A stretch of DNA of 13,155 bases from Bacillota bacterium (lineage in GTDB: Bacteria; Bacillota; Clostridia; Lachnospirales; Cellulosilyticaceae). The stretch lies in NCBI GenBank assembly GCA_023412455.1, contig JAEYNQ010000171.1:1-13155 (forward strand). The letters run 5' to 3'. Positions 7,338 to 13,155 of the stretch are shown piece after piece; positions within the stretch are counted from its first letter, which is position 1; each line of letters opens with the position of its first letter. Under the pieces are notes generated by a model, which searched no databases, was not told the DNA's origin, and worked only from the letters and a program-made list of their open reading frames with translations. Both the position numbers and the translations under genes were made by a program.

Positions 7338-7724
7338 ATGTGTAACAAACAGAGATTCTTTTTTTGCAAACATTGTGGTAAGATTATCGGAATGATTCAG
7401 GAAAAAGGTACGCCAACAATCTGCTGTGGTGAAAAAATGACCGAGTTAGTAGCCAATACAACAGAAGCTTCAGTAGAAAAGCATTTACCAGTTGTTACAG
7501 TATCAGGCAACACCATTGAAATTGAAATTGGAAGTACACATCATCCCATGGAAGAAGCCCATCACATTGCCTTTGTGTATGTGGAAACAGAATGTGGGGG
7601 ACAACGAAAGTGCTTGAAGGTGGGAGATACACCTAAAGTAACGTTTAGCTTTGTAGAGGATCAACCTGTAGCTGTTTATGCTTACTGTAATCTACACGGT
7701 CTTTGGAAAACCGATATAAAATAG
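7338..7724 (+). CDS. dfx: Desulfoferrodoxin (two-iron superoxide reductase)
   Basis: Superoxide reductase converts superoxide to hydrogen peroxide without making oxygen and is a standard defence of anaerobes. The 128 residues hold both iron centres. The N-terminal desulforedoxin-like site is Cys10, Cys13, Cys29 and Cys30 (CKHCG and CCGEKM). The catalytic centre has His49, His69, His75, Cys117 and His120, with the Glu47-Lys48 lid beside the active iron (EKHLPVV, HHPMEEAHH, YCNLHGLW). These positions agree closely with the known Desulfovibrio enzymes. The frame is open from a GTG at 7332, but AGGGGGAG at 7325-7332 points to ATG 7338. It has its own promoter and terminator and is therefore a single-gene unit. 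Its product, hydrogen peroxide, is a substrate for the peroxiredoxin encoded at 3920. Confidence 0.95.
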   Translation: MCNKQRFFFCKHCGKIIGMIQEKGTPTICCGEKMTELVANTTEASVEKHLPVVTVSGNTIEIEIGSTHHPMEEAHHIAFVYVETECGGQRKCLKVGDTPKVTFSFVEDQPVAVYAYCNLHGLWKTDIK

Positions 7725-7761
7725 TGTTAAAAATAACAAGAGGGATAAAGTAATAGACTTA

Positions 7762-7822
7762 AAAAGGGATTTTCGGAATTTGAGTGTAGCAATCAAATTC
7801 TCGATTATCCCTTTTGATTTTT
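7762..7822 (+). terminator. Long hairpin terminator after dfx
   Basis: GGGAT (7766-7770) pairs with ATCCC (7807-7811), then a TT/TT internal loop, then TCGGAATTTGA (7773-7783) pairs with TCAAATTCTCGA (7793-7804) with one bulged T, around a 9-base loop. A4 precedes and TTTTGATTTTT follows. The stem is longer than usual for a terminator. Confidence 0.75.
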
Positions 7823-7842
7823 AGGATATACTCGATTAAAAT
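7814..7842 (+). promoter_or_regulatory. Retained promoter of the broken XRE gene
   Basis: TTGATT (7814-7819) and TAAAAT (7837-7842) are exactly 17 bases apart, and the -35 box overlaps the T-tract of the dfx terminator. Transcription would start near 7849 and run into the XRE/PAP2 scar and then antisense into the lysozyme-like gene. Confidence 0.5.
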
Positions 7843-7882
7843 ACTATTAATACATTCAGGGATAGAGATGAAAGGGAATAAA

Positions 7883-7963
7883 ATGGAGTTTAATGAGAAA
7901 CTACAACAGCTAAGAAAACAAAAAAGTCTTACCCAAGAGGAATTGGCTTTTTTATTCCCGTAG
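7883..7963 (+). pseudogene. 5' remnant of an XRE-family regulator
   Basis: ATG 7883, with AAAGGGA a few bases upstream, opens MEFNEKLQQLRKQKSLTQEELA, the typical first helix and turn of clostridial Cro/C1-type (HTH_XRE) regulators. An in-frame ATG at 7868 is less well placed. After Ala22 the expected continuation of the DNA-binding domain is lost, and the frame stops at TAG 7961. The sequence from about 7949 belongs to a different gene, so this is a truncated remnant, not a small complete regulator. Confidence 0.75.
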
Positions 7964-8109
7964 GTATAGCTGAGGTCATTGGGGTGACGATTATAGGGCG
8001 ATTGATTTCAGGTGTGCATTGGTTTACAGATGTTTTGGGAGGAGTATTATTAGGAATGGCAGAGGTTATGTCTAAGGCACTAAGGAGATTCTCCAGCCAC
8101 TTTCTCTAA
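7951..8109 (+). pseudogene. 3' remnant of a PAP2-family phosphatase
   Basis: The frame shifted by -1 relative to the XRE remnant reads IPVGIAEVIGVTI and then GRLISGVHWFTDVLGGVLLG, ending at TAA 8107-8109. The block with His and Asp in GVHWFTD is the third phosphatase motif of the PAP2 superfamily (SRxxxxxHxxxD), followed by the usual last membrane segment. The first two motifs and all upstream membrane segments are missing, and there is no start codon near the 5' edge. The last 30 bases overlap the 3' end of the convergent lysozyme-like gene (8080-8109). It cannot encode a working phosphatase. Confidence 0.75.
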
Positions 8110-9207
8110 TTGGGCAAGAATTTGAGATACACCAATATGCCAATTGGGATCTTCCGCATAGCGACGATTAAGCCATTTTATAGGATCTTCATTAGGAGGA
8201 CAATCTTTACTGAGATTTAAAATGGTACGTGCAGCAATGCGGGAAGTATCTGTGATGTTTGTGTTAAAATCTTGCCAGCTCCCATAGACATTAAAAGGAT
8301 TATTAGCGATAATGGAAGCTTTGGAATGGGTGGAAGGAACAAATCCCTGTTCTTGACCAGTAATAGCAAAAAGTAATAAAGGATTAATATTAAATTCTTC
8401 TGCAACCTCTAAGATACTACCAAAATAAGGTTCTTCAGCCAGAAGGGATTGCCTTTCAGCAAGCCAGGCTATCAGCGCTTCTTCATCAATCCATTTATAC
8501 TGAAGGTGAGGTTGCAAAGGACTTTCTACTTGAGGGAGTTTTTTCACTTCAACAGGCTCTACTACAATAGGCGGTAGAGGAGAATTGGCGAGTGCTCTTA
8601 AGGTTTGGGTGTAGAGGCGTTGTTCCTGGTAATCCTTATAAAAAGGATAGGCTATAGTAAGGCTTAAAAATAGTAGGAGGACACAAGCAAGAGACCATTC
8701 TTTATACTTTTTGAGAATTGCCCAAGTGGTAAAGCAATAAGAAAAAAAAAGCTCTTTTAAAGTAAGGGGATGAGTAGGGGATGCCTTTAAGTAAGAAGAA
8801 GCAATAGGTGGAGCTTTAGGCGTAAGGGCTTGACTAGCAATCCACTTGACTTGTGAAGCAGTAAAGGCTGTAGCTTGTTCACGATTGAGCCAGTCTGTTA
8901 AGGTATCCCAAAAAAGGGCGCTTTCTTCTGGAAATGTAGAACAGGCTCTAAAAATATCATAGGACGTAATAAAAAAACTTTCACGGCTAATGGTTTCTTG
9001 TAAAACATGCTTTTTAATTTGTTGACGTTGACTTTTTTCAAAATTTGCCAAATTTTGATCCAAAAGGTGATGCACTGCTTGAGCAAAGTAAAGAGCACAT
9101 TCTTGAGAGGTACTATGGGGATAGTTTTTACAAATAGAAGCCTTGATATGGGAGACTTGTTCCGTACTTAAAAAGGTTTTGCTTTCTAAATCTTTCAAAA
9201 CGTCCAT
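8080..9207 (-). CDS. Membrane-anchored lysozyme-like (glucosaminidase-type) protein
   Basis: The 375-residue protein has three parts. Residues 1-170 are a mainly helical, probably cytoplasmic region that I do not recognise. Residues 171-190 are one membrane segment (WSLACVLLLFLSLTIAYPFY). After a proline-rich linker (about 208-235), residues 240-372 form an exported domain of lysozyme-like type: LEVAEEFNINPLLLFAITGQEQGF with Glu286 as likely catalytic acid, NNPFNVYGSW (302-311), DTSRIAARTI and YAEDPNWHIGV (350-360). That pattern is typical of clostridial peptidoglycan N-acetylglucosaminidase-like domains, so a role in cell-wall cutting is inferred. The ribosome site AAAGGAG lies 7 bases before the ATG, and a good promoter lies at 9255-9283. 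The 3' end overlaps the PAP2 remnant, so the last few residues may have been altered by the rearrangement. Confidence 0.72.
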   Translation of the reverse strand: MDVLKDLESKTFLSTEQVSHIKASICKNYPHSTSQECALYFAQAVHHLLDQNLANFEKSQRQQIKKHVLQETISRESFFITSYDIFRACSTFPEESALFWDTLTDWLNREQATAFTASQVKWIASQALTPKAPPIASSYLKASPTHPLTLKELFFSYCFTTWAILKKYKEWSLACVLLLFLSLTIAYPFYKDYQEQRLYTQTLRALANSPLPPIVVEPVEVKKLPQVESPLQPHLQYKWIDEEALIAWLAERQSLLAEEPYFGSILEVAEEFNINPLLLFAITGQEQGFVPSTHSKASIIANNPFNVYGSWQDFNTNITDTSRIAARTILNLSKDCPPNEDPIKWLNRRYAEDPNWHIGVSQILAQLEKVAGESP

Positions 9208-9254
9208 TTGTAGACTCCTTTCCTTTTGAACTAAGTGCCAAACTATTTCTTATT

Positions 9255-9283
9255 ATTTTAGCCAATTTAAAAATAAATGTAAA
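9255..9283 (-). promoter_or_regulatory. Promoter of the lysozyme-like gene
   Basis: On the minus strand TTTACA (9283-9278) and TAAAAT (9260-9255) are separated by 17 bases. Transcription would begin near 9248, about 40 bases before the start codon. It lies just after the prfC terminator, so this gene is a separate unit. Confidence 0.7.
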
Positions 9284-9311
9284 TGTTTTGCTTTAAAATA
9301 GTAGACATCCT

Positions 9312-9358
9312 AAAAAAGTACTGATTCCTTAGAAGAAAGGGATATCAGTACTTTTTTT
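9312..9358 (-). terminator. Terminator after prfC, symmetric in both directions
   Basis: A perfect 14-bp arm pair (9312-9325 with 9344-9357; core AGTACTGAT) is extended inward by a weaker pairing. T7 follows on the plus strand and T6 on the minus strand. It lies 24 bases past the prfC stop and separates prfC from the lysozyme-like gene. Confidence 0.88.
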
Positions 9359-9381
9359 ATAGCGAGGTAATTTCTACTTTA

Positions 9382-10986
9382 TTAAGCTTTGAGATGAGTC
9401 TCTCTAAAGATGGCCTGGCTATTACGTTCAGCCAGTTGTTTAATGGACCATTCATATTGGCAAAGTAAAACAGGATCACCATCTTCTGTTTCAACTAAAA
9501 GGGTATCAGAAGTGAGCTTGAAACTGGAGTAATCAAAGTTTTCCATTTCAATCCAACGAATAAAGTGGTAAGGCAGCATTTGTGTTTTAATTTCTACACC
9601 ATATTCATTTTTAAGACGGTACTCTAAAACTTCAAATTGTAACACACCAACAACACCAATGATAAGTTCTTCTGTTCCTGTAAGATGAGGCTTAAAGACT
9701 TGGACAGAACCTTCCTCTGCTAATTGAGTAACTCCTTTAACAAATTGTTTACGTTTAAGGGCATTCAGGGTAGAAACACGCATAAAATGTTCAGGCGCAA
9801 ACTGAGGAATGCCTTCATAGCGAAGATTTAAGTTCTCACTACATAAGGTATCACCAATATTAAAAATACCAGGATCATGGAGACCAATAATATCTCCAGC
9901 ATAAGCGGTTTCCACTGTAACACGGTCTTGGGCGAGGAATTGTTGGGGTTGTGCTAATTTTATTTTTTTACCTTTTTGAACATGGTTTACCATCATACCT
10001 TTTTCAAACTTCCCTGAACAAATACGAAGGAAGGCAATACGGTCACGATGGGCAGGATTCATATTGGCTTGAATCTTAAAAATAAAGCCTGAAAAATAAG
10101 ATTCTGTAGGAGGAATAGCGCCCAGATTACTTACACGTGGTTGAGGAGGCGTCGTAATCTCCAAAAAAGCTTCAAGGAAAGGTTCTACACCAAAGTTGGT
10201 AAGAGCACTACCAAAGAATACAGGGGTAAGATTTCCAGCTAAAATTTGTTCCAAGTCAAATTCATCCCCAGCCATATCTAAAAGTTCAATATCTTCAAGA
10301 AGCTTATCGTGAAGAGCACTGCCAATAAGTTGACTAAACTTCTCATCAGAAGGATCCCCTTTAACTGCTTGAGCAATAGCTTCCCCATGGTTACCATCAT
10401 TAAAAAGCTCAATTTGCATCTTGCGACGATTATAAACCCCTTTAAAATCTTTCCCACTTCCAATAGGAAAGTCCATAGGGTAAGAGCGAATGCCTAAAAC
10501 GTTCTCTAATTCTTCTAAAAGCTCAAAGGGATCTTTCCCATGGGCATCCATTTTATTGATAAAAGTAAAAATAGGAATACCACGCATTTTACAGACTTTA
10601 AAGAGCTTCTTCGTTTGTTCCTCTACCCCTTTAGCCGCATCAATAACCATGACAGCACTATCCGCAGCCACTAAGGTACGATAGGTATCTTCACTGAAGT
10701 CCTGGTGACCAGGTGTATCCAAAATATTGATACAACAACCGTTGTAATTAAATTGGAGCACACTGGAGGTAACGGAAATACCTCTCTGCTTCTCAATTTC
10801 CATCCAGTCTGAAACGGCATATTTTTGAGAACGACGTGATTTAACAGAACCAGCAGAACGAATAGCCCCTCCATAGAGCAAGAATTTTTCAGTAAGTGTG
10901 GTTTTACCTGCATCAGGGTGAGAAATGATGGCAAAGGTTCTTCTTTTTTGTATTTCATCTTGGTATTCTAAATTTTCTATCGACAT
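9382..10986 (-). CDS. prfC: Peptide chain release factor 3 (RF3)
   Basis: RF3 is a translational GTPase that removes RF1 or RF2 from the ribosome after peptide release. The 534 residues match the family length (about 530). GTP-binding motifs are in order: G1 SHPDAGKTT (22-30), the switch-I region RGISVTSS (69-76), G3 DTPGHQDF (90-97), G4 NKMD (144-147) and a later G5-like FGSALTNFG. The Asp-Ala in the P-loop and EDTYRTL after DTPGH are typical of RF3 and separate it from EF-G. Domains II and III follow to the end. The frame is open to 11028, but AAGGA 8 bases before ATG 10986 decides the start, and the extra 14 residues are not family-like. A TTGACA promoter with a perfect palindrome precedes it, and a terminator lies just beyond the stop. 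Confidence 0.96.
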   Translation of the reverse strand: MSIENLEYQDEIQKRRTFAIISHPDAGKTTLTEKFLLYGGAIRSAGSVKSRRSQKYAVSDWMEIEKQRGISVTSSVLQFNYNGCCINILDTPGHQDFSEDTYRTLVAADSAVMVIDAAKGVEEQTKKLFKVCKMRGIPIFTFINKMDAHGKDPFELLEELENVLGIRSYPMDFPIGSGKDFKGVYNRRKMQIELFNDGNHGEAIAQAVKGDPSDEKFSQLIGSALHDKLLEDIELLDMAGDEFDLEQILAGNLTPVFFGSALTNFGVEPFLEAFLEITTPPQPRVSNLGAIPPTESYFSGFIFKIQANMNPAHRDRIAFLRICSGKFEKGMMVNHVQKGKKIKLAQPQQFLAQDRVTVETAYAGDIIGLHDPGIFNIGDTLCSENLNLRYEGIPQFAPEHFMRVSTLNALKRKQFVKGVTQLAEEGSVQVFKPHLTGTEELIIGVVGVLQFEVLEYRLKNEYGVEIKTQMLPYHFIRWIEMENFDYSSFKLTSDTLLVETEDGDPVLLCQYEWSIKQLAERNSQAIFRETHLKA

Positions 10987-11041
10987 TTTATCCGTCCTTA
11001 TCTTTATAGCACTAAATTTATCTTCCACAATACAACATATA

Positions 11042-11071
11042 ATTATCCTATGTCATAGGATAAAATGTCAA
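11042..11071 (-). promoter_or_regulatory. prfC promoter with palindromic operator-like site
   Basis: On the minus strand a consensus -35 TTGACA (11071-11066) is followed after 18 bases by GATAAT (11047-11042). A perfect inverted repeat lies across the spacer and most of the -10 box: arms TTATCCTATG (11043-11052) and its exact reverse complement (11054-11063) around one base. A dimeric repressor here would block RNA polymerase. I cannot match it to a known regulator. Transcription would start near 11035. Confidence 0.7.
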
Positions 11072-11078
11072 GACTTGT

Positions 11079-11471
11079 TTAGGTTCTTTTACTAAATTGT
11101 GTTTTACATTTAGGACAGGTAATGCGAATATTTCCTCGCCCTCTAGGAACACGCAAGGTTTGCTTACAGTGAGGGCAACTATAATAACGATGGGTTTTAC
11201 TGTCTTTTAAACGTTGCCAGTAGTTGAGAATTTTTTTCTTAAAGGGATACCAATAACGTAAAAAACGAAAGTTCTCTTGTTGCCTTTTTGTGATGTTTTT
11301 AGAAAAAATCCGGAAATAGCAATAGATTAAAGGAGTATAGGCCAATAAAGAGAGGTAGGGAATATTTATTAAATTAAATAGAAGAGAAAGGGGTAGGACA
11401 AGTAACACTAAAAAAAGAGAAAATTGATCCATCCCATAACAACCAGCGGTTATTTTTTTAAACCAGTTCAT
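11079..11471 (-). CDS. Small membrane protein with C-terminal zinc ribbon, function unknown
   Basis: The 130-residue protein has two closely spaced hydrophobic segments (about 17-35 and 37-55), then a very basic and aromatic stretch (56-95), then a zinc ribbon with Cys99-Pro-His-Cys102 and Cys119-Pro-Lys-Cys122. The two CPxC knuckles are 16 residues apart, a normal ribbon spacing. The ribbon would face the cytoplasm if the protein is a hairpin in the membrane; this is inferred. I do not recognise a named family. The ribosome site AAAGGAG (11479-11485) is 7 bases from the ATG. It lies upstream of prfC on the same strand, 92 bases apart, but prfC has its own promoter. No terminator is seen between them, so read-through is possible. 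Confidence 0.8.
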   Translation of the reverse strand: MNWFKKITAGCYGMDQFSLFLVLLVLPLSLLFNLINIPYLSLLAYTPLIYCYFRIFSKNITKRQQENFRFLRYWYPFKKKILNYWQRLKDSKTHRYYSCPHCKQTLRVPRGRGNIRITCPKCKTQFSKRT

Positions 11472-11512
11472 AAAAGAGCTCCTTTCAAAAATATAAGGTA
11501 ATATCTCTCTTT

Positions 11513-11518
11513 ATTATA
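11513..11518 (-). promoter_or_regulatory. -10 box of the zinc-ribbon gene
   Basis: The minus strand reads TATAAT here, preceded closely by TGC (TGCTTATAAT), which may act as an extended -10. No clear -35 box is seen at 16-18 bases. Transcription would begin about 35 bases before the start codon at 11471. Confidence 0.45.
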
Positions 11519-11575
11519 AGCAAAAAGTATTAAGATAATATATAGAAAAGAGAAGTAGATTTCTAAAACTCTGAC

Positions 11576-11604
11576 TTGCATAGGTAAAGGACACTGTTTA
11601 AGAT
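11576..11604 (+). promoter_or_regulatory. Possible promoter of the FAH-family gene
   Basis: TTGCAT (11576-11581) and TAAGAT (11599-11604) are separated by 17 bases. The leader to ATG 11672 would be about 60 bases. Confidence 0.45.
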
Positions 11605-11671
11605 AAAGGTAATAACCAAAGAGTTATCATCCACTAGAAATAGGAAATAGAAAGATAAAGGAGAGGGAGAG

Positions 11672-12556
11672 ATGAAATTAGTAACATTTAAATACCAAGG
11701 CAAAGAAACTGTTGGTGTTTTAGACTTAAAGGGAGAAAAAGTTTATACTTTAGAGACTTTCGGCCTAACCTATAAAAGTATGAATGAGTGGATTAGAGAA
11801 GGAAAAGATGAGGAGTGGGAAATAGTAAGAAGTGGCCTTAGTCAAGGGCTGCAAGGTGGTATTTGGCTCCATGATGTGGAGTTACTAGCACCTATTCCAC
11901 GTCCAAGACAAGATATCATCTGCTTAGGTATTAATTATCTGGCCCATGCAGAGGAATCTGCACGTTATAAAAAGGAAGCCTTTGGAGGAGAACGTCCCTT
12001 TGCCGTTTACTTTTCAAAACGTGTCAGGGAAGCTGTAAAAGATGGTGGGTTTATTCCAAGCTACGAAGGGCTTGTAGATAGTTTAGATTATGAGGTGGAG
12101 CTAGCTGTGATTCTAGGAAAGGATGCACAAGGTGTAAGTAAAGAAGAAGCCTTTAACTATGTTTTAGGTTATACCATTCTAAATGATGTGAGTGCCCGTA
12201 ATCTACAAACCCAACATAAACAATGGTACTTTGGCAAAAGTTTAGAAGGCTTTTGTCCTATGGGTCCCTGGATTGTAACAAAAGAGGACTTGCCTATTCC
12301 TCCCAAACTTCCTATTTCCTCCAGGGTTAATGGAGAGCTTAGACAAAATGCCACTACCGACTTATTGATTTTTGATATTGCCCATGTTATTAGTGAACTT
12401 TCTCAAGGTATGCTTTTGGAAGCAGGGACAATTATTGCCATGGGAACACCAGCAGGTGTAGGGATGGGCTTTGATCCACCTAAGTTCTTAAAAGCAGGAG
12501 ATATTATTGAATGTGAAATTCAAGGGATTGGCAAATTAACCAATCAAGTGAGATAA
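11672..12556 (+). CDS. Fumarylacetoacetate hydrolase (FAH) family protein
   Basis: The 294-residue protein has the usual layout: a small N-terminal domain (about 1-75) and the FAH catalytic domain (about 78-294). Key residues visible are the NYLAHAEE motif with His92 (88-95), the metal ligands Glu141 and Glu143 in DYEVELAVILGKD and Asp172 in ILNDVSARN, Lys189 in FGKSLEGF, and the GTPAGVG loop near the C-terminus. Members hydrolyse or decarboxylate beta-diketo acids or isomerise hydroxymuconate-type compounds and need Mg or Mn; relatives in Firmicutes often act as acylpyruvases or oxaloacetate decarboxylases. The substrate cannot be fixed from sequence. AAAGGAG at 11657-11663 lies 8 bases before the ATG. 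It appears to be a single gene; no aromatic-degradation partners are present, so a housekeeping metabolite-repair role is more likely than catabolism (inference). Confidence 0.9.
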   Translation: MKLVTFKYQGKETVGVLDLKGEKVYTLETFGLTYKSMNEWIREGKDEEWEIVRSGLSQGLQGGIWLHDVELLAPIPRPRQDIICLGINYLAHAEESARYKKEAFGGERPFAVYFSKRVREAVKDGGFIPSYEGLVDSLDYEVELAVILGKDAQGVSKEEAFNYVLGYTILNDVSARNLQTQHKQWYFGKSLEGFCPMGPWIVTKEDLPIPPKLPISSRVNGELRQNATTDLLIFDIAHVISELSQGMLLEAGTIIAMGTPAGVGMGFDPPKFLKAGDIIECEIQGIGKLTNQVR

Positions 12557-12629
12557 ATGAATTCTGAAAGCGTATAGGTTTGTTGTAAAAAAAATAAAGA
12601 AATAGAATAAAAACTTGAGAAGGATGCTA

Positions 12630-12659
12630 TTGGAAAAATGGAGCAAGATAGCTTATAAT
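12630..12659 (+). promoter_or_regulatory. Promoter of the ABC exporter gene
   Basis: TTGGAA (12630-12635) and a consensus TATAAT (12654-12659) are 18 bases apart. Transcription would start near 12666, about 33 bases before ATG 12699. No terminator of the preceding FAH gene is evident in 12557-12629. Confidence 0.65.
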
Positions 12660-12698
12660 AGGGCAGACAACATCAAATGAAAGACGTAGGAGAAAAAA

Positions 12699-13155
12699 AT
12701 GAAGACTTTAAAAGCATTTATAAAGTATTATAAGCCTTATCTGGGCTTATTTTGGATGGATATGTGTTGTGCTTTGACTCTATCGGGGATTGATTTGGCC
12801 TTTCCTTTATTTGTCAAATTTCTAATGGACACTATCTACACCTTAGAGGATGTTTCAAAGATGATGAACTATACCTTAGGGATGGGGGCCTTTTTGCTAG
12901 GGCTCTATATCATAAAATATTTTTGCCAATATTTTATTACCTCATGGGGTCATATTATGGGGGCTCGTATGGAATCGGATATGCGAAGGGACCTTTTTGC
13001 TCACTTTGAGAAACTTTCCTTTTCTTATTATGATGAAACCAATACAGGAAAGTTGATGTCACGCCTTGTGAATGACCTTTTTGATATTTCAGAATTAGCC
13101 CACCATGGGCCAGAAGATGTATTTATTTCAGCTATTAAGCTAATAGGTACTTTTG
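12699..13155 (+). CDS. ABC exporter, membrane domain (partial, runs off the window)
   Basis: Only the first 152 residues are inside the window, and the frame is still open at its end. It begins MKTLKAFIKYYKPYLG, with two hydrophobic segments at about 15-40 and 60-82. It continues through the typical first coupling-helix region of type-1 ABC exporters: RMESDMRRDLFAHFEKLSFSYYDETNTGKLMSRL (90-123, quoted for position only by its key residues R96, F100, F107, G117). This is the MsbA/MdlB-like pattern of exporters with fused membrane and ATPase domains; the ATPase part must lie beyond the window. The substrate could be lipid, drug or peptide and cannot be judged. AGGAG (12688-12692) lies 6 bases before the ATG, and a good promoter is at 12630-12659. 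Confidence 0.88.
   Translation, partial: MKTLKAFIKYYKPYLGLFWMDMCCALTLSGIDLAFPLFVKFLMDTIYTLEDVSKMMNYTLGMGAFLLGLYIIKYFCQYFITSWGHIMGARMESDMRRDLFAHFEKLSFSYYDETNTGKLMSRLVNDLFDISELAHHGPEDVFISAIKLIGTF

Noticed and set aside
10309..10958. Open frames on both strands inside prfC
   Set aside because: They have no ribosome sites or recognisable protein patterns and are shadows of the prfC coding frame.
10987..11028. 14-codon N-terminal extension of prfC
   Set aside because: It starts with a GTG without a good ribosome site, whereas AAGGA is well placed for ATG 10986 and that start gives a normal RF3 N-terminus.
1..13155. CRISPR array, tRNA/rRNA genes, insertion sequences, riboswitches
   Set aside because: No regularly spaced repeats, no cloverleaf-like or rRNA sequences, no transposase motifs or long terminal inverted repeats, and no riboswitch core I could recognise were found.

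Overview
The window is AT-rich DNA from a low-GC Gram-positive anaerobe, most likely a member of Clostridia near Lachnospirales. The evidence is the strong AGGAGG-type ribosome binding sites, the A/T-flanked hairpin terminators, the superoxide reductase typical of anaerobes, and the family content (C_GCAxxG_C_C protein, NimA-like flavoprotein, XRE and PAP2 remnants of clostridial type). I cannot fix the genus. Nothing here looks like a plasmid, phage, transposon, CRISPR array, tRNA or rRNA.

Layout. (a) 102-3213: a two-gene unit with an uncharacterised P-loop protein (I recognise it as DUF4914-like, with a PEPCK/HPr-kinase-style nucleotide site) and an uncharacterised multi-spanning permease-like protein (DUF3360-like, resembling NCS2/SulP carriers). 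It ends at a clear terminator. (b) 3384-6485: a tightly packed, overlapping operon of redox genes: C_GCAxxG_C_C protein, Bcp/PrxQ peroxiredoxin, YaaA peroxide-stress protein, and a flavoprotein oxidase of the berberine-bridge type with both covalent-FAD residues. (c) 6697-7724: two single genes of the same theme, a NimA-like flavin-binding protein and a two-iron desulfoferrodoxin. Regions b and c together form an oxygen/peroxide-defence island. (d) 7725-8109: a scar where the first ~22 codons of an XRE regulator, with its promoter, are joined directly to the last ~50 codons of a PAP2 phosphatase. (e) Minus strand, 8080-11471: a zinc-ribbon membrane protein, peptide-chain release factor 3 (prfC), and a membrane-anchored lysozyme-like protein, each with its own promoter. 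The prfC promoter carries a perfect 21-bp palindrome between its -35 and -10 boxes. (f) Plus strand, 11672-13155: a fumarylacetoacetate-hydrolase-family enzyme and the start of an ABC exporter that runs off the window.

How they may work together: region b/c would remove peroxide and superoxide and limit iron-driven damage (Bcp, YaaA, desulfoferrodoxin); the role of the flavoprotein oxidase in that operon is unclear. The least-explained units are the P-loop protein plus permease pair at 102-3213, the palindrome-controlled prfC promoter, and the membrane-anchored lysozyme-like protein with an unrecognised cytoplasmic half. All function calls rest on reading motifs by eye; no database search was run.
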